Notes under the pieces: model-generated
Told to the model about the DNA's origin: nothing
Database searches by the model: none
What the model saw: the letters and a program-made list of their open reading frames with translations, nothing else
Source: Fodinibacter sp038258215
GTDB taxonomy: Bacteria; Actinomycetota; Actinomycetes; Actinomycetales; Dermatophilaceae
Assembly (NCBI GenBank): GCA_038258215.1
Contig: JBBSQC010000002.1
Span: forward strand, 62,001 to 126,000
Length of the DNA stretch: 64,000 nt
Reading direction: 5' to 3'
Position numbers and translations under genes: made by a program
Part shown: one piece after another, positions 8,292 through 17,159 of the stretch
Layout: each line of letters opens with the position of its first letter
Numbering within the stretch: the first letter of the stretch is position 1

Positions 8292-9046
8292 GTGGTGGTG
8301 GACCAGGCGTCGATGATCCCCAGGATGTCGAGCAGCTCGTGCGCCCGGGCGTCGGGGACCGCCGTGACCTCCACCCGCTGGGCGGCGGGGATGTCGGAGT
8401 GCGGGATCCAGATCGCCCGCATCCCCACCTGCTGCGGTCCGTGCACGTCCTCGAAGACCCGGTCACCGACATAGACGGCGCGGGCAGGGTCGACGTCGAG
8501 GGCCGTGCAGATGGCCCGGAAAGCCTCGGGATGCGGCTTCACGTGCGGGATCTCGCTGGAGTAGAGATCGGCGTCGATGAGGTCGAGCACCCCGTCGCGC
8601 TCGAAGATCTCGCGGTGGTAGGTCCGCGACCAGATCGTGTTGGACAGCACGCCCACGGCGATCCCCCTCTCCCGCAGCCCCTCCCACAGGGGACGCACCT
8701 GCGGGTCGGTGTGGGTGTGCGGCTCCCAGAAGCCGTGGTAGGCCGCCAGGGCCAGGTGGTGACGGTCGTGCCCGGCGTCCACCCCCGCGGCGTCGAGGAT
8801 CTCGGCGAGCGAGGCCGAGGCGTGATCTGTACGCCCCCGCGCCCAAGCCGCGGTCTCGGCCGCGAGGATCCGGTCCGCGAGCCGCTGCGCCTCCTCCAGG
8901 TCGGCCTCGGACACCTCCGGGCTCTCGACCGGGATGCCGTGCACCTCACGGGCGAACACCCGCCACTGCTCGGGGAGGTCGACGTCGTGCCAGGGAGTGA
9001 GCGTGCCGCCCCAGTCGAAGACGACGGCATCGACCGGCCGGCTCAC
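8288..9046 (-). CDS. HAD-superfamily hydrolase
   Basis: A 252-residue HAD phosphatase. Motif I is FDWGGTLT (nucleophile D11); the usual second Asp of DxD is replaced by Gly, as in several HAD subfamilies. Motif II is GVLSNT. Motifs III and IV are KPHPEAF and YVGDRVFEDV, where the aspartates bind Mg2+. The segment between is a helical cap (type C1). The start is a GTG at 9046 that overlaps the proS stop by 4 bases; longer readings run into proS. The substrate cannot be told. It is placed between proS and the TSUP transporter with overlaps on both sides, so it is part of a tightly coupled operon. Confidence 0.87.
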   Translation of the reverse strand: MSRPVDAVVFDWGGTLTPWHDVDLPEQWRVFAREVHGIPVESPEVSEADLEEAQRLADRILAAETAAWARGRTDHASASLAEILDAAGVDAGHDRHHLALAAYHGFWEPHTHTDPQVRPLWEGLRERGIAVGVLSNTIWSRTYHREIFERDGVLDLIDADLYSSEIPHVKPHPEAFRAICTALDVDPARAVYVGDRVFEDVHGPQQVGMRAIWIPHSDIPAAQRVEVTAVPDARAHELLDILGIIDAWSTTT

Positions 9047-10812
9047 GCGCGCCCCACCTCGGCGAGAATCTCCTGGACGACGGAGTCGACCGGTACCTCG
9101 CGGCGCTCGCCACTGCGACGGTCCTTGACCTCGATGGAGCCGGTCGCGAGCCCGCGCCCCACCACGACGATGGTCGGGATGCCGACCAGCTCGGCGTCCT
9201 TGAACTTCACCCCGGGGCTGGCCTGGCGACGGTCGTCGAGCAGCACCTCGAGACCCTCGGCCTCCAGGGCGCGGGTGAGCTCCTCGGCGAAGGTCAGCAC
9301 GGCGTCGTCCTTGCCCGTCGCCACGATGTGCACGTCGGCCGGCGCGAGCGCCCGCGGCCACACCAGTCCGTGCTCGTCGTGGTTGCCCTCGGCGACACAG
9401 GCGACGGCCCGCGAGACGCCCACCCCGTAGGACCCCATCGTCACGGTGCGGAGCTTGCCGCTCTCGTCGAGCACCTTGAGGTCGAGCGCCTCGGCATACT
9501 TCGTGCCGAGCTGGAAGATGTGACCCATCTCGATGCCGCGTGCCGTCTCCAGCACGTGCCCGCACGAGGGGCACTCGTCGCCCGTGCGCACCTCGGCGGC
9601 CTCGATCGTGCCGTCGGCGGTGAAGTCGCGGCCCGCGACGAGGTCGATGACGTGGTGCCCCGACTCGTCGGCGCCGGTGACCCAGGCCGTGCCCTCGCTG
9701 ACGCGCGGGTCGAGCAGGTAGCGGATGCCGGACGCCTTCTCCGTGCCCAGCACACCGGGGCCGATGTAGCCCTTGACCAGGGCCGGGTGGGCGGCGAAGT
9801 CCTTCTCCTCGAAGGGCTGCACGGCGGCCGGCTCGACCTGCGCACCCAGGCGCTTCTCGTCGACCTCGCGGTCACCTGGCAGCCCGATGGCGAGCGGCTC
9901 GCGGGTGCCGTCGGGCTGCACGAGCATGACGATGACGTTCTTGAGGGTGTCCGCCGCCCCCCACGAGCGGCCGTCGGCGCGCGGGAACGCCTCCTCGAGG
10001 TGGGCGACGAGGGTGGCGATCGTGGGGGTCCCCGGGGTGTCCTCGACGTGCGCGGCGGGCACGCCCGACGCGTCCACGGCATCCGGCACCGGCACCCGAA
10101 CGGCCTCGACGTTGGCGGCGTAGCCGCAGCTGGGGCACCGCACGTAGGTGTCCTCGCCGTTCTCGGCGGTCGCGAGGAACTCCTCGCTCTTGGACCCTCC
10201 CATCGCCCCGGCCATCGCCTGGACGATCACGTAGTGGAAGCCGAGCCGGTCGAAGATCCGGACGTAGGCCTCGCGGTGCAGCTGGTAGCTCTTGTCGAGC
10301 CCGGCGTCGTCGAGGTCGAAGGAGTAGCTGTCCTTCATGACGAACTCGCGACCACGCAGCAGGCCGGCGCGCGGACGTGCCTCGTCGCGGTACTTGATCT
10401 GGATCTGGTAGATCGCCAGCGGCAGGTCCTTGTAGCTGTTGTACAGGTCCTTCACCGTGAGGGTGAACATCTCCTCGTGGGTGGGGCCGAGCAGGTAGTC
10501 GGCGCCCTTGCGGTCCTGGAGCCGGAAGACGTTGTCGCCGTACTCGGCCCAGCGGCCGCTCGCCTCGTAGGGCTCGCGCGGCAGCAGCGCGGGGAAGAGC
10601 AGCTCCTGGGCGCCGATGGCGTCCATCTCCTCACGCACGATGGTCTCGACCCGGCGGAGCACCTTCAGGCCCAGGGGCAGCCAGGTGTAGATACCCGGGC
10701 TGACCCGGCGGATGTAGCCGGCCCGCACGAGCAGCTGGTGGCTCGGGACCTCGGCGTCCGCGGGGTTCTCACGAAGGGTTCGCAGGAACAGGGACGACAT
10801 GCGCATGGCCAC
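9043..10812 (-). CDS. proS: Prolyl-tRNA synthetase
   Basis: A 589-residue class II aminoacyl-tRNA synthetase of the bacterial type with an editing insertion between motifs 2 and 3. Seen are the N-terminal SSLFLRTLREN, motif 2 (KYRDEARPRAGLLRGREFVMKD), the YbaK-like insertion (about 230-400), motif 3 (GVSRAVACVAE) and a C-terminal anticodon-binding domain. A Shine-Dalgarno AGGAG at 10820-10824 lies 7 bases before a GTG at 10812 and 13 bases before the ATG at 10806. I prefer the GTG, which adds two residues; the ATG at 10806 or 10800 is possible. It is the first gene of an operon with the HAD and TSUP genes. Confidence 0.96.
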   Translation of the reverse strand: MAMRMSSLFLRTLRENPADAEVPSHQLLVRAGYIRRVSPGIYTWLPLGLKVLRRVETIVREEMDAIGAQELLFPALLPREPYEASGRWAEYGDNVFRLQDRKGADYLLGPTHEEMFTLTVKDLYNSYKDLPLAIYQIQIKYRDEARPRAGLLRGREFVMKDSYSFDLDDAGLDKSYQLHREAYVRIFDRLGFHYVIVQAMAGAMGGSKSEEFLATAENGEDTYVRCPSCGYAANVEAVRVPVPDAVDASGVPAAHVEDTPGTPTIATLVAHLEEAFPRADGRSWGAADTLKNVIVMLVQPDGTREPLAIGLPGDREVDEKRLGAQVEPAAVQPFEEKDFAAHPALVKGYIGPGVLGTEKASGIRYLLDPRVSEGTAWVTGADESGHHVIDLVAGRDFTADGTIEAAEVRTGDECPSCGHVLETARGIEMGHIFQLGTKYAEALDLKVLDESGKLRTVTMGSYGVGVSRAVACVAEGNHDEHGLVWPRALAPADVHIVATGKDDAVLTFAEELTRALEAEGLEVLLDDRRQASPGVKFKDAELVGIPTIVVVGRGLATGSIEVKDRRSGERREVPVDSVVQEILAEVGRA

Positions 10813-10927
10813 GGGTGGACTCCTGGTGTGGATGGACAACCCGCCAAGGATAACGAGGTCGCCCTGCGCCGCCGACCGCGCAGCCCGTCGGCGACGCCTG
10901 TCGGGGCCCGCGGGTCCCAGCGGTGTG

Positions 10928-11794
10928 TCAGACCAGGGTCGCCTCGTAGCGCGCCCGCACGCCGTGGTCGGTGAACCCCAGGCTCAGGTAGAGGTCGTGC
11001 GCAGGGTTGTCGACGTTCACGGCGAGCCACACCTGCGAGCAGCCCCGCTTGGCGAGGGCTCGCAGCGAGCGCACGACGAGGTGCGCCCCGAGACGCCGGC
11101 CCCTCCACTCCGGCACGACGCCCACCTGGTCGATCCAGCAGTCCGAGACGGTCACGAAGCCGACCGGCTCGCCCTCGGGGTCGAGTGCGACCCGTGAGTC
11201 GGCCGCCCAGAACGCCTCGTCCTCGGTGAGCAGGGCGACCCACTGCTTCATCGGGGTGTCGGGAAAGCCCGGCCGGTCGGCGAAGGACCGGACGTATGCC
11301 GTGTGGAACAGGCTCGCGGTCTCCGCGCCGAATCGTCGCTTGCCCACCCCGTCGGGGGCTTTCACGACCGGCGTGCCGGACAGGTCGTGGCGCATCACGT
11401 GCTCGGCGAAGGTCCGCTGCAGCCCGATCTCGGCGGCGAGCCTCTCGGAGTCGGCGGAGGTGGTCTCGGCGACGACCCGCAGGAGGGACCCGCCGCTGTG
11501 CTCGCGGCACCACGCGACGAGCCCGTGGCTGTGGCCCTGGTTGCGGGAGGAGGGGTGGACCAGGCCCGTGGCGGTGCGGCGGGCCGTGTCGTCGAGGAAG
11601 ACCCCGGCCACGGCCACGAGGTCACCCGTCTCGTCGCGGCCCCCGATGCCCGCGTCGCTGAGGAAGAACCTGCGCAGCATCGGCTCCCCACTGAGCAACG
11701 GCAGCCCTCCGTCGACGGCGAGGCACGCCTCGGCCAGGCTCGAGAGGGCGGGGAGGTCTGCCTCGGTCAGGGGTGACCAGGCCAGGGTGGACAC
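10928..11794 (-). CDS. GNAT-family N-acetyltransferase, two-domain
   Basis: A 288-residue protein with two tandem GNAT folds. The N-terminal domain (about 1-140) is degenerate. The C-terminal domain (about 150-288) has VGVVPEWRGRRLGAHLVVRSL, the acetyl-CoA-binding Q/RxxGxG/A stretch, and a closing LYLSLGFTDHG strand. The layout resembles mycothiol synthase, but it lacks enough identity for that name; the substrate is unknown. It reads on its own, with 115 bases to proS and 29 to the DoxX-like gene. Confidence 0.85.
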   Translation of the reverse strand: MSTLAWSPLTEADLPALSSLAEACLAVDGGLPLLSGEPMLRRFFLSDAGIGGRDETGDLVAVAGVFLDDTARRTATGLVHPSSRNQGHSHGLVAWCREHSGGSLLRVVAETTSADSERLAAEIGLQRTFAEHVMRHDLSGTPVVKAPDGVGKRRFGAETASLFHTAYVRSFADRPGFPDTPMKQWVALLTEDEAFWAADSRVALDPEGEPVGFVTVSDCWIDQVGVVPEWRGRRLGAHLVVRSLRALAKRGCSQVWLAVNVDNPAHDLYLSLGFTDHGVRARYEATLV

Positions 11795-11823
11795 CGGTCA
11801 GCGCTTCCGGTGGGTGCGACCGG

Positions 11824-12225
11824 TCATCCGCGCCCGGCAGCGCGCAGTGCGGTGCGGATGAGGGGCAGCTGGAGGGGCAGCCGGGCCAGGGTGGCGGCGA
11901 AGCTCGCGCGCGAGGAGGCGTCGCCGCGGCGGGCCGCCCGTCGCCCGTGGGTGAGCGTCATCTGCACGTTGGCGGGCCAGACGGCGACGAGGAGGGCGGC
12001 GCTACCCCAGCCCGCCGCGCGGCGCGTGCCCGGTGCCACCAGCCCCGCGGCGCACAGCAGCTCGACCACACCGGAGAGGTAGACGAGCTCTCGTGGTGCG
12101 GGCAGCGCCCGCGGCACGATGCCCTCGAAGACATCGGGCCGCACGAGGTGGATCACTCCCGAGGTCGCGAGGACGGCGGCCAGCGCGGCGACGTCCTTGG
12201 TCAGGGGTGGTGCAGTGGTCGGCAT
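11824..12225 (-). CDS. DoxX-like four-helix membrane protein
   Basis: A 133-residue protein with three to four hydrophobic segments and the DoxX-family pattern G-V-I-H-L-V-R-P near residue 23, then LVYLSGVVELLCAAGLV and a W-P-A-N-V-Q-M segment. DoxX-like proteins are small inner-membrane proteins linked to redox homeostasis in some bacteria; a reaction is not established. It stands between two GNAT genes on the same strand. Confidence 0.8.
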   Translation of the reverse strand: MPTTAPPLTKDVAALAAVLATSGVIHLVRPDVFEGIVPRALPAPRELVYLSGVVELLCAAGLVAPGTRRAAGWGSAALLVAVWPANVQMTLTHGRRAARRGDASSRASFAATLARLPLQLPLIRTALRAAGRG

Positions 12226-12270
12226 GCCTCATCCAACCACCCGCAAGGAACCCACGGAGCGATGAGCCCT

Positions 12271-13116
12271 TCAGAGGAGCACCGTCGCGAAGTCACCGAC
12301 CTCGCGGAAGCCGAGGCGCTCGTAGGTGGCTCGGGCCGGACCGTTGTAGTGGTTGACGTAGAGCGTGACCATCGGCGCCTGACCCACCAACACCTGCTCG
12401 ACCACGCTCGCCAGCATCGGCACGGCGAGCCCCCTGCCGCGTAACCGCGGGGCCAGCCACACCCCCTGGAGCTGGGCGCACCCCAGGGCCAGGCTCCCCA
12501 CGTCGGTCTTGAAGATGACCTCGCCGTCGCGGACGACGACGTAGGTGTGGCCCCGACCGATCAGTGCGGCGAGCGAGGCGCGATAACCCCGGTTGCTGCC
12601 GGAGTAGGGCGGGTAGCCGATCTCGGCCGTGAACATGTGCTCGGCGGCGGGGAGGACGCGGTCGAGGTCCGAGGGCTCTGCGGGCCGGACCCTCGGGTCG
12701 AGGTCGACGCCGAGGGTCGACGGCGGGCGGTCCGCCACGAGCAGCGGTTGCCGCCTGCGCACGGCGCGGGCGCTCCCCCAGTGCGGCTCGAGGTGTGACC
12801 AGAGGTCCTCCACCTCCTCGCGCGGTCCGAACACGGAAGCGCACCTCCCGCGCCACCGTCGCATCCGATCGGCGTACGCGGCCCGGCTCTCCGGAGTCGT
12901 TGCCACGGGGACGACGTTGGCACTCGCCCAGCACAGCGACGTCAGCTCGCCGTCGACCCGGTGCCCGAGGACCGCCGACAGGGAGCCTGTGCGGGCTCCC
13001 TCCAGGATGCGGGCCGCGACGAACACCCCCGCGGGCGCGTCGCGGGCACAGACGGCCAACGCGTCGTCGCCGTCGGTCAGTGACAGCGGACGCACCGGTG
13101 AGCGGGTGCGGAGCAC
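12271..13116 (-). CDS. GNAT-family acetyltransferase with DUF4081 domain
   Basis: A 281-residue protein. The N-terminal half (about 10-110) matches the actinobacterial DUF4081 domain, with a conserved W-A-S-A-N segment. The C-terminal half is a GNAT domain with VWLAPRLRGRGLAVPMLA and VTLYVNHYNGPARATYERLGF, which carry the acetyl-CoA loop and the late conserved Tyr. Genes of this family follow ispG in many actinobacteria, as here. The substrate is unknown. The ATG at 13116 is accepted because DUF4081 begins immediately after it. Confidence 0.87.
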   Translation of the reverse strand: MLRTRSPVRPLSLTDGDDALAVCARDAPAGVFVAARILEGARTGSLSAVLGHRVDGELTSLCWASANVVPVATTPESRAAYADRMRRWRGRCASVFGPREEVEDLWSHLEPHWGSARAVRRRQPLLVADRPPSTLGVDLDPRVRPAEPSDLDRVLPAAEHMFTAEIGYPPYSGSNRGYRASLAALIGRGHTYVVVRDGEVIFKTDVGSLALGCAQLQGVWLAPRLRGRGLAVPMLASVVEQVLVGQAPMVTLYVNHYNGPARATYERLGFREVGDFATVLL

Positions 13117-13209
13117 AACCCCAAGCCTAGAGTGCGTCGCTCGGACAGGAGGCGACCCCGTGCGGCCCGGCGGGCACGCTTCGACAACGACCGACCACGC
13201 AGCGCGCGC

Positions 13210-14370
13210 TCAGCTGACGCTGACCGAGGGCTGGCCCGCGGACTCCTCGTCCATCGGCTCGCCCATCTCCTCGGCGATCCGCATGGCCTCCTCGATGAGG
13301 GTCTCGACGATCTGGCTCTCCGGCACCGTCTTGATCACCTCGCCCTTGACGAAGATCTGGCCCTTGCCGTTGCCGGAGGCGACTCCGAGGTCGGCCTCGC
13401 GGGCCTCCCCCGGCCCGTTGACGACGCAGCCCATGACCGCGACCCGCAGCGGTACCGTCATCCCCTCGAGTCCGGCGGTGACCTGCTCGGCGAGGGTGTA
13501 GACGTCGACCTGGGCGCGGCCGCAGGACGGGCAGGAGACGATCTCGAGCTTGCGGGGGCGCAGGTTGAGCGACTGGAGGATCTGGATCCCGACCTTGACC
13601 TCCTCGACCGGGGGGGCCGAGAGGGAGACGCGGATGGTGTCGCCGATGCCCTGGCTGAGCAGCGCCCCGAAGGCGGTGGCCGACTTGATGGTGCCCTGGA
13701 ACGCGGGGCCGGCTTCGGTGACCCCGAGGTGCAGCGGCCAGTTGCCGCGCTCGGAGAGCAGCTGGTAGGCGCGCACCATGACGACGGGGTCGTTGTGCTT
13801 CACCGAGATCTTGAAGTCGTGGAAGTCGTGCTCCTCGAAGAGGCCCGCCTCCCACACGGCCGACTCCACGAGGGCCTCGGGGGTCGCCTTGCCGTGCTTC
13901 TCCAGGATCCGCTTGTCGAGGGAGCCGGCGTTGACGCCGATCCGGATGGACACACCGGCAGCCTTGGCGCGCCGGGCGATCTCACCCACCTGGTCGTCGA
14001 ACTGGCGGATGTTGCCGGGGTTGACCCGCACGGCGGCGCAGCCCGCGTCGATGGCCGCGTAGACGTACTTGGGCTGGAAGTGGATGTCGGCGATGACCGG
14101 GATCTGGGACTTCCTGGCGATGACGGGCAGGGCATCGGCGTCGTCCTGCGTGGGGCAGGCGACGCGCACGATGTCGCAGCCGGATGCCGTGAGCTCGGCG
14201 ATCTGCTGGAGGGTGGCGTTGATGTCGGTCGTCTGCGTGGTGCACATCGACTGCACCGAGACCGGGGCGTCCCCGCCGACCTCGACCTTCCCGACCTTGA
14301 TCTTGCGGGTCTCGCGGCGGGGGGCGAGCACGGGCGGGGGAAGGGCGGGCATACCGAGCGAGACGGACAT
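13210..14370 (-). CDS. ispG: 4-hydroxy-3-methylbut-2-en-1-yl diphosphate synthase (flavodoxin/ferredoxin)
   Basis: A 386-residue GcpE/IspG protein, the penultimate step of the MEP isoprenoid pathway, which uses a [4Fe-4S] cluster and two electrons. The TIM barrel starts with RKIKVGKVEVGGDAPVSVQSM. The C-terminal domain has SCPSCGR, giving two of the three cluster cysteines, and MGCVVNGPGEA with the third. The ATG at 14370 is chosen because the ORF upstream has no family sequence. A good -10-like TAGGAT lies only a few bases before it (14379-14384, minus strand), so the mRNA leader would be very short. dxr is two genes upstream. Confidence 0.96.
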   Translation of the reverse strand: MSVSLGMPALPPPVLAPRRETRKIKVGKVEVGGDAPVSVQSMCTTQTTDINATLQQIAELTASGCDIVRVACPTQDDADALPVIARKSQIPVIADIHFQPKYVYAAIDAGCAAVRVNPGNIRQFDDQVGEIARRAKAAGVSIRIGVNAGSLDKRILEKHGKATPEALVESAVWEAGLFEEHDFHDFKISVKHNDPVVMVRAYQLLSERGNWPLHLGVTEAGPAFQGTIKSATAFGALLSQGIGDTIRVSLSAPPVEEVKVGIQILQSLNLRPRKLEIVSCPSCGRAQVDVYTLAEQVTAGLEGMTVPLRVAVMGCVVNGPGEAREADLGVASGNGKGQIFVKGEVIKTVPESQIVETLIEEAMRIAEEMGEPMDEESAGQPSVSVS

Positions 14371-14429
14371 GCCCCAAATCCTACGTGGCCGGGCTGGGCG
14401 TTCCCTGCACGGGAGGAGCGGCCACGCGC

Positions 14430-15794
14430 TCAGCCACCGAGGTTGATCGGCTTGACGATGTCGGCGTAGATGAGCAGCAGCGACACCCCCAGCAGCACCA
14501 CCGAGACAGAGTAGGCCACGGGCAGCGCCTTGGCCACGTCGACGTAGCCGGGGTCCGGGCGCCCGCGCAGCCGAGCGAGCTGGCGCTTCAGGCCCTCCCA
14601 CAGCGCACCCGCGACATGGCCGCCGTCGAGGGGCAGCAGGGGGATGAGGTTGAAGAGGAAGAGCATGATGTTCAGCGTCGAGAGGAGCCCGACGAGGAAG
14701 AAGAACTTGTCGACCGGCGACTCACCGATCAGCGCGTCGTACTTGCCGGTGCTGGCCTCGCCCGCGACCCGGCCGACCCCGACGACGGACATCGGGCTGT
14801 CGACCGACCGCGCTGCGTCGCCGAACGCGGCATCCCAGACCCCGACCATCCGCTGCGGCACGTAGACCAGGGCCTGCGCGGTGCGGGCCACCCCGGACCA
14901 GAGGATCGCGGGCACCGCGGTCAGCGACTGGCGCTCGTAGGCCGTGGGCACCGTGGTGCGCACCCCGAGGAAGCCGGCCTGCGTCGTCTCCACCGCACCG
15001 TCGGCACGGGTCACGGGGACCCCGTCCGCGTCGAGGACCGGGACGACGTTGTTGATCGGGGTCGCGGTGAGGCTGAGCTGCTCGCCGTCCCGCTTGACGA
15101 CGATCTGGACGGGCTGGTCGACCTTGGGGCGGATGACCGTGCCGACGTCGCGGTTGTCGGTCATCGTCACGCCGTCGATGGAGACGATCTCGTCACCGGG
15201 GAGGATGCCGGCCTTGATGGCCGGTGTGGGCGCCTGGCCGGCGCAGTCCGTGGTGGTCTCGACCTGGGTGGCCGGCACGACGCACTGGGAGACGCTCGCC
15301 ACGAGCGCCCCGGGCTGCGCGGTCTGCAGGCCGTGGGCGGTGACCACGAAGGTGAGGAGCACCACGCCGATGAGCAGGTTGACCAGCGGCCCGCCCATCA
15401 TGATCAGGACCTTCTTGGGCACCGAGAGCCGATAGAAGACCCGGTCCTCGTCTCCGGGGCGGACCTCCTCCAGGCTGGCGGCCCGGGCCTCGTCCATGAG
15501 CTGGCTGAACCGTCCGGTGCTGGAGACGCGCACGGTGCCGGGGGCGTCCCCGCGCCGTGGTGGGAACATCCCGATCATCCGGATGTAGCCGCCGAGCGGG
15601 ATGGCCTTCACGCCGTACTCGGTCTCGCCGCGACGCCTGGACCACACGGTCGGGCCGAAGCCGACCATGTACTGGGTCACCCGCACGCCGAACCGCTTTG
15701 CGGGGAGCAGGTGGCCGACCTCGTGGAGCGCGATGGACAGCGCGACGCCGGCGGCCATGAACAGCACACCGACGACGAAGGCGAGGATCCCCAT
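14430..15794 (-). CDS. Site-2 protease (M50, RseP/Rip1-like)
   Basis: A 454-residue intramembrane metalloprotease. The first membrane segment carries the zinc motif HEVGH (residues 25-29). A central PDZ domain (about 185-290) is split by a periplasmic insertion with two cysteines. A late segment has LLPLDGGHVAG, equivalent to the LDG motif that supplies the third zinc ligand. Relatives cut anti-sigma factors and remnant signal peptides (RseP in E. coli, Rip1 in Mycobacterium). The gene lies between dxr and ispG, the usual actinobacterial order. Possible anti-sigma substrates are not encoded in the window. Confidence 0.93.
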   Translation of the reverse strand: MGILAFVVGVLFMAAGVALSIALHEVGHLLPAKRFGVRVTQYMVGFGPTVWSRRRGETEYGVKAIPLGGYIRMIGMFPPRRGDAPGTVRVSSTGRFSQLMDEARAASLEEVRPGDEDRVFYRLSVPKKVLIMMGGPLVNLLIGVVLLTFVVTAHGLQTAQPGALVASVSQCVVPATQVETTTDCAGQAPTPAIKAGILPGDEIVSIDGVTMTDNRDVGTVIRPKVDQPVQIVVKRDGEQLSLTATPINNVVPVLDADGVPVTRADGAVETTQAGFLGVRTTVPTAYERQSLTAVPAILWSGVARTAQALVYVPQRMVGVWDAAFGDAARSVDSPMSVVGVGRVAGEASTGKYDALIGESPVDKFFFLVGLLSTLNIMLFLFNLIPLLPLDGGHVAGALWEGLKRQLARLRGRPDPGYVDVAKALPVAYSVSVVLLGVSLLLIYADIVKPINLGG

Positions 15795-15840
15795 TGCTCA
15801 AGGATACGTCGGGGATCCGACGGTCAGGACCTCGCCCGGG

Positions 15841-17025
15841 TCACGGCATCCGGGCGCTGGCTTCGGCCCGGGCCCACGAGTCGGCGGCCAGCACGCCCTC
15901 GACGCTGCCGGCGTCCCCCGGTGCGCCAGCGTGGGCCTCGACGACCCGGGCCACGGTGTCGACGATGTCGGTGAAGCGGATCACCCCGTCGTGGAAGGCG
16001 TCGACGCACACCTCGTTGGCCGCGTTGTAGACGGCGGGGAAGGTGCCGCCCTGCTCCCCCACCTGGCGCGCGAGGAGCACCGCCGGGAAGGCGTCGTCGT
16101 CGAGCGGGTGGAACTCCCACGCCTGGGGTACCGACCAGTCGCAGGGCTCGTCCACGTCGGCGAGGCGCTCGGGCCAGGAGAGGCCGAGGGCGATGGGCAC
16201 GAGCATCCGCGGCGGCCCCATCTGGGCGATGGTCGACCCGTCGTGGAACTCGACCATGGAGTGGATCTGCTGTTGCGGGTGCACGACGACGTCGATCCTC
16301 GAGAACGGGATGTCGAAGAGCAGGTGCGCCTCGATGACCTCGAGCCCCTTGTTGACCAGGGTCGCCGAGTTGGTGGTGATGACCCGGCCCATCGAGAAGT
16401 TGGGGTGGGCGAGGGCCTCCTCGGGGGTGACACCGGCCAGCGACACCCGGCTACGGCCCCGGAAGGGTCCGCCGCTGGCGGTCACGACGAGCCGTCGCAC
16501 CTCGGAGGCTCGCCCGCCGCGCAATGACTGGGCGATGGCCGAGTGCTCGGAGTCGACCGGCACGATCTGGTCGGGCCGCGCGGCCGCACGCACCAGGTCG
16601 CCGCCCACGATGAGCGACTCCTTGTTGGCGAGCGCGAGCGTCGAGCCCGCGGCGAGTGCGGCGAGGGTGGGGCGCAGGCCGATCGACCCGGTGACGCCGT
16701 TGAGGACGACGTCGGCGCCGATGCCGGCCGCCACCGTGGCCGCGTCGTCCCCGACCACCACCTCTGGTGCGTATGCCGGTCGGCCGGCGCGGACGGCGTG
16801 CCGGCGGACGGTCTCGCGCAGCTCGCGCGCCTCACCGCGCGCAGCCCCGACGAAGGGCACGCCGAAGGCCACTGCCTGCTCGGCCAGGAGCTCGAGGTTG
16901 CCCCCCGCCGTGATGGCCGCCACGGTGAACCCGTCGGGGTTCCTGGCGATGACGTCGAGGGCCTGGGTGCCGACCGAGCCGGTGGAGCCGAGGAGTGCGA
17001 CGCTGCGAGTGCTCACGGACCCCAT
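15841..17025 (-). CDS. dxr: 1-deoxy-D-xylulose 5-phosphate reductoisomerase
   Basis: A 394-residue DXR, the first committed MEP-pathway enzyme. The NADPH-binding GSTGSVGT is at 13-20, VPVDSEHSA is mid-protein with the metal-binding Asp and Glu, and the active-site flap region SGGPFRG follows. The C-terminal helical domain is complete. An in-frame GTG at 17016 would give an N-terminus closer to typical DXR (MSTRSVALLG...), and no clear ribosome site precedes either start; the true start is one of these two. Confidence 0.95.
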   Translation of the reverse strand: MGSVSTRSVALLGSTGSVGTQALDVIARNPDGFTVAAITAGGNLELLAEQAVAFGVPFVGAARGEARELRETVRRHAVRAGRPAYAPEVVVGDDAATVAAGIGADVVLNGVTGSIGLRPTLAALAAGSTLALANKESLIVGGDLVRAAARPDQIVPVDSEHSAIAQSLRGGRASEVRRLVVTASGGPFRGRSRVSLAGVTPEEALAHPNFSMGRVITTNSATLVNKGLEVIEAHLLFDIPFSRIDVVVHPQQQIHSMVEFHDGSTIAQMGPPRMLVPIALGLSWPERLADVDEPCDWSVPQAWEFHPLDDDAFPAVLLARQVGEQGGTFPAVYNAANEVCVDAFHDGVIRFTDIVDTVARVVEAHAGAPGDAGSVEGVLAADSWARAEASARMP

Positions 17026-17159
17026 TGTCTGTGCCCGGCCGCCAGACGGGAAACGGGGGTCGGTCGAGCGGCCGCCGGGGCGAGGCGCCGTGCTCGCGTC
17101 GGCCGCCCCTCACGCAGTCCCGCGTCGGCCGTGCGGTCCGGGCCATCACCCGCTCGAGG

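Noticed and set aside
9047..9574. N-terminal extension of the HAD hydrolase
   Set aside because: It lies entirely inside proS in another frame, is very rich in Arg, and the HAD domain begins at the GTG at 9046.
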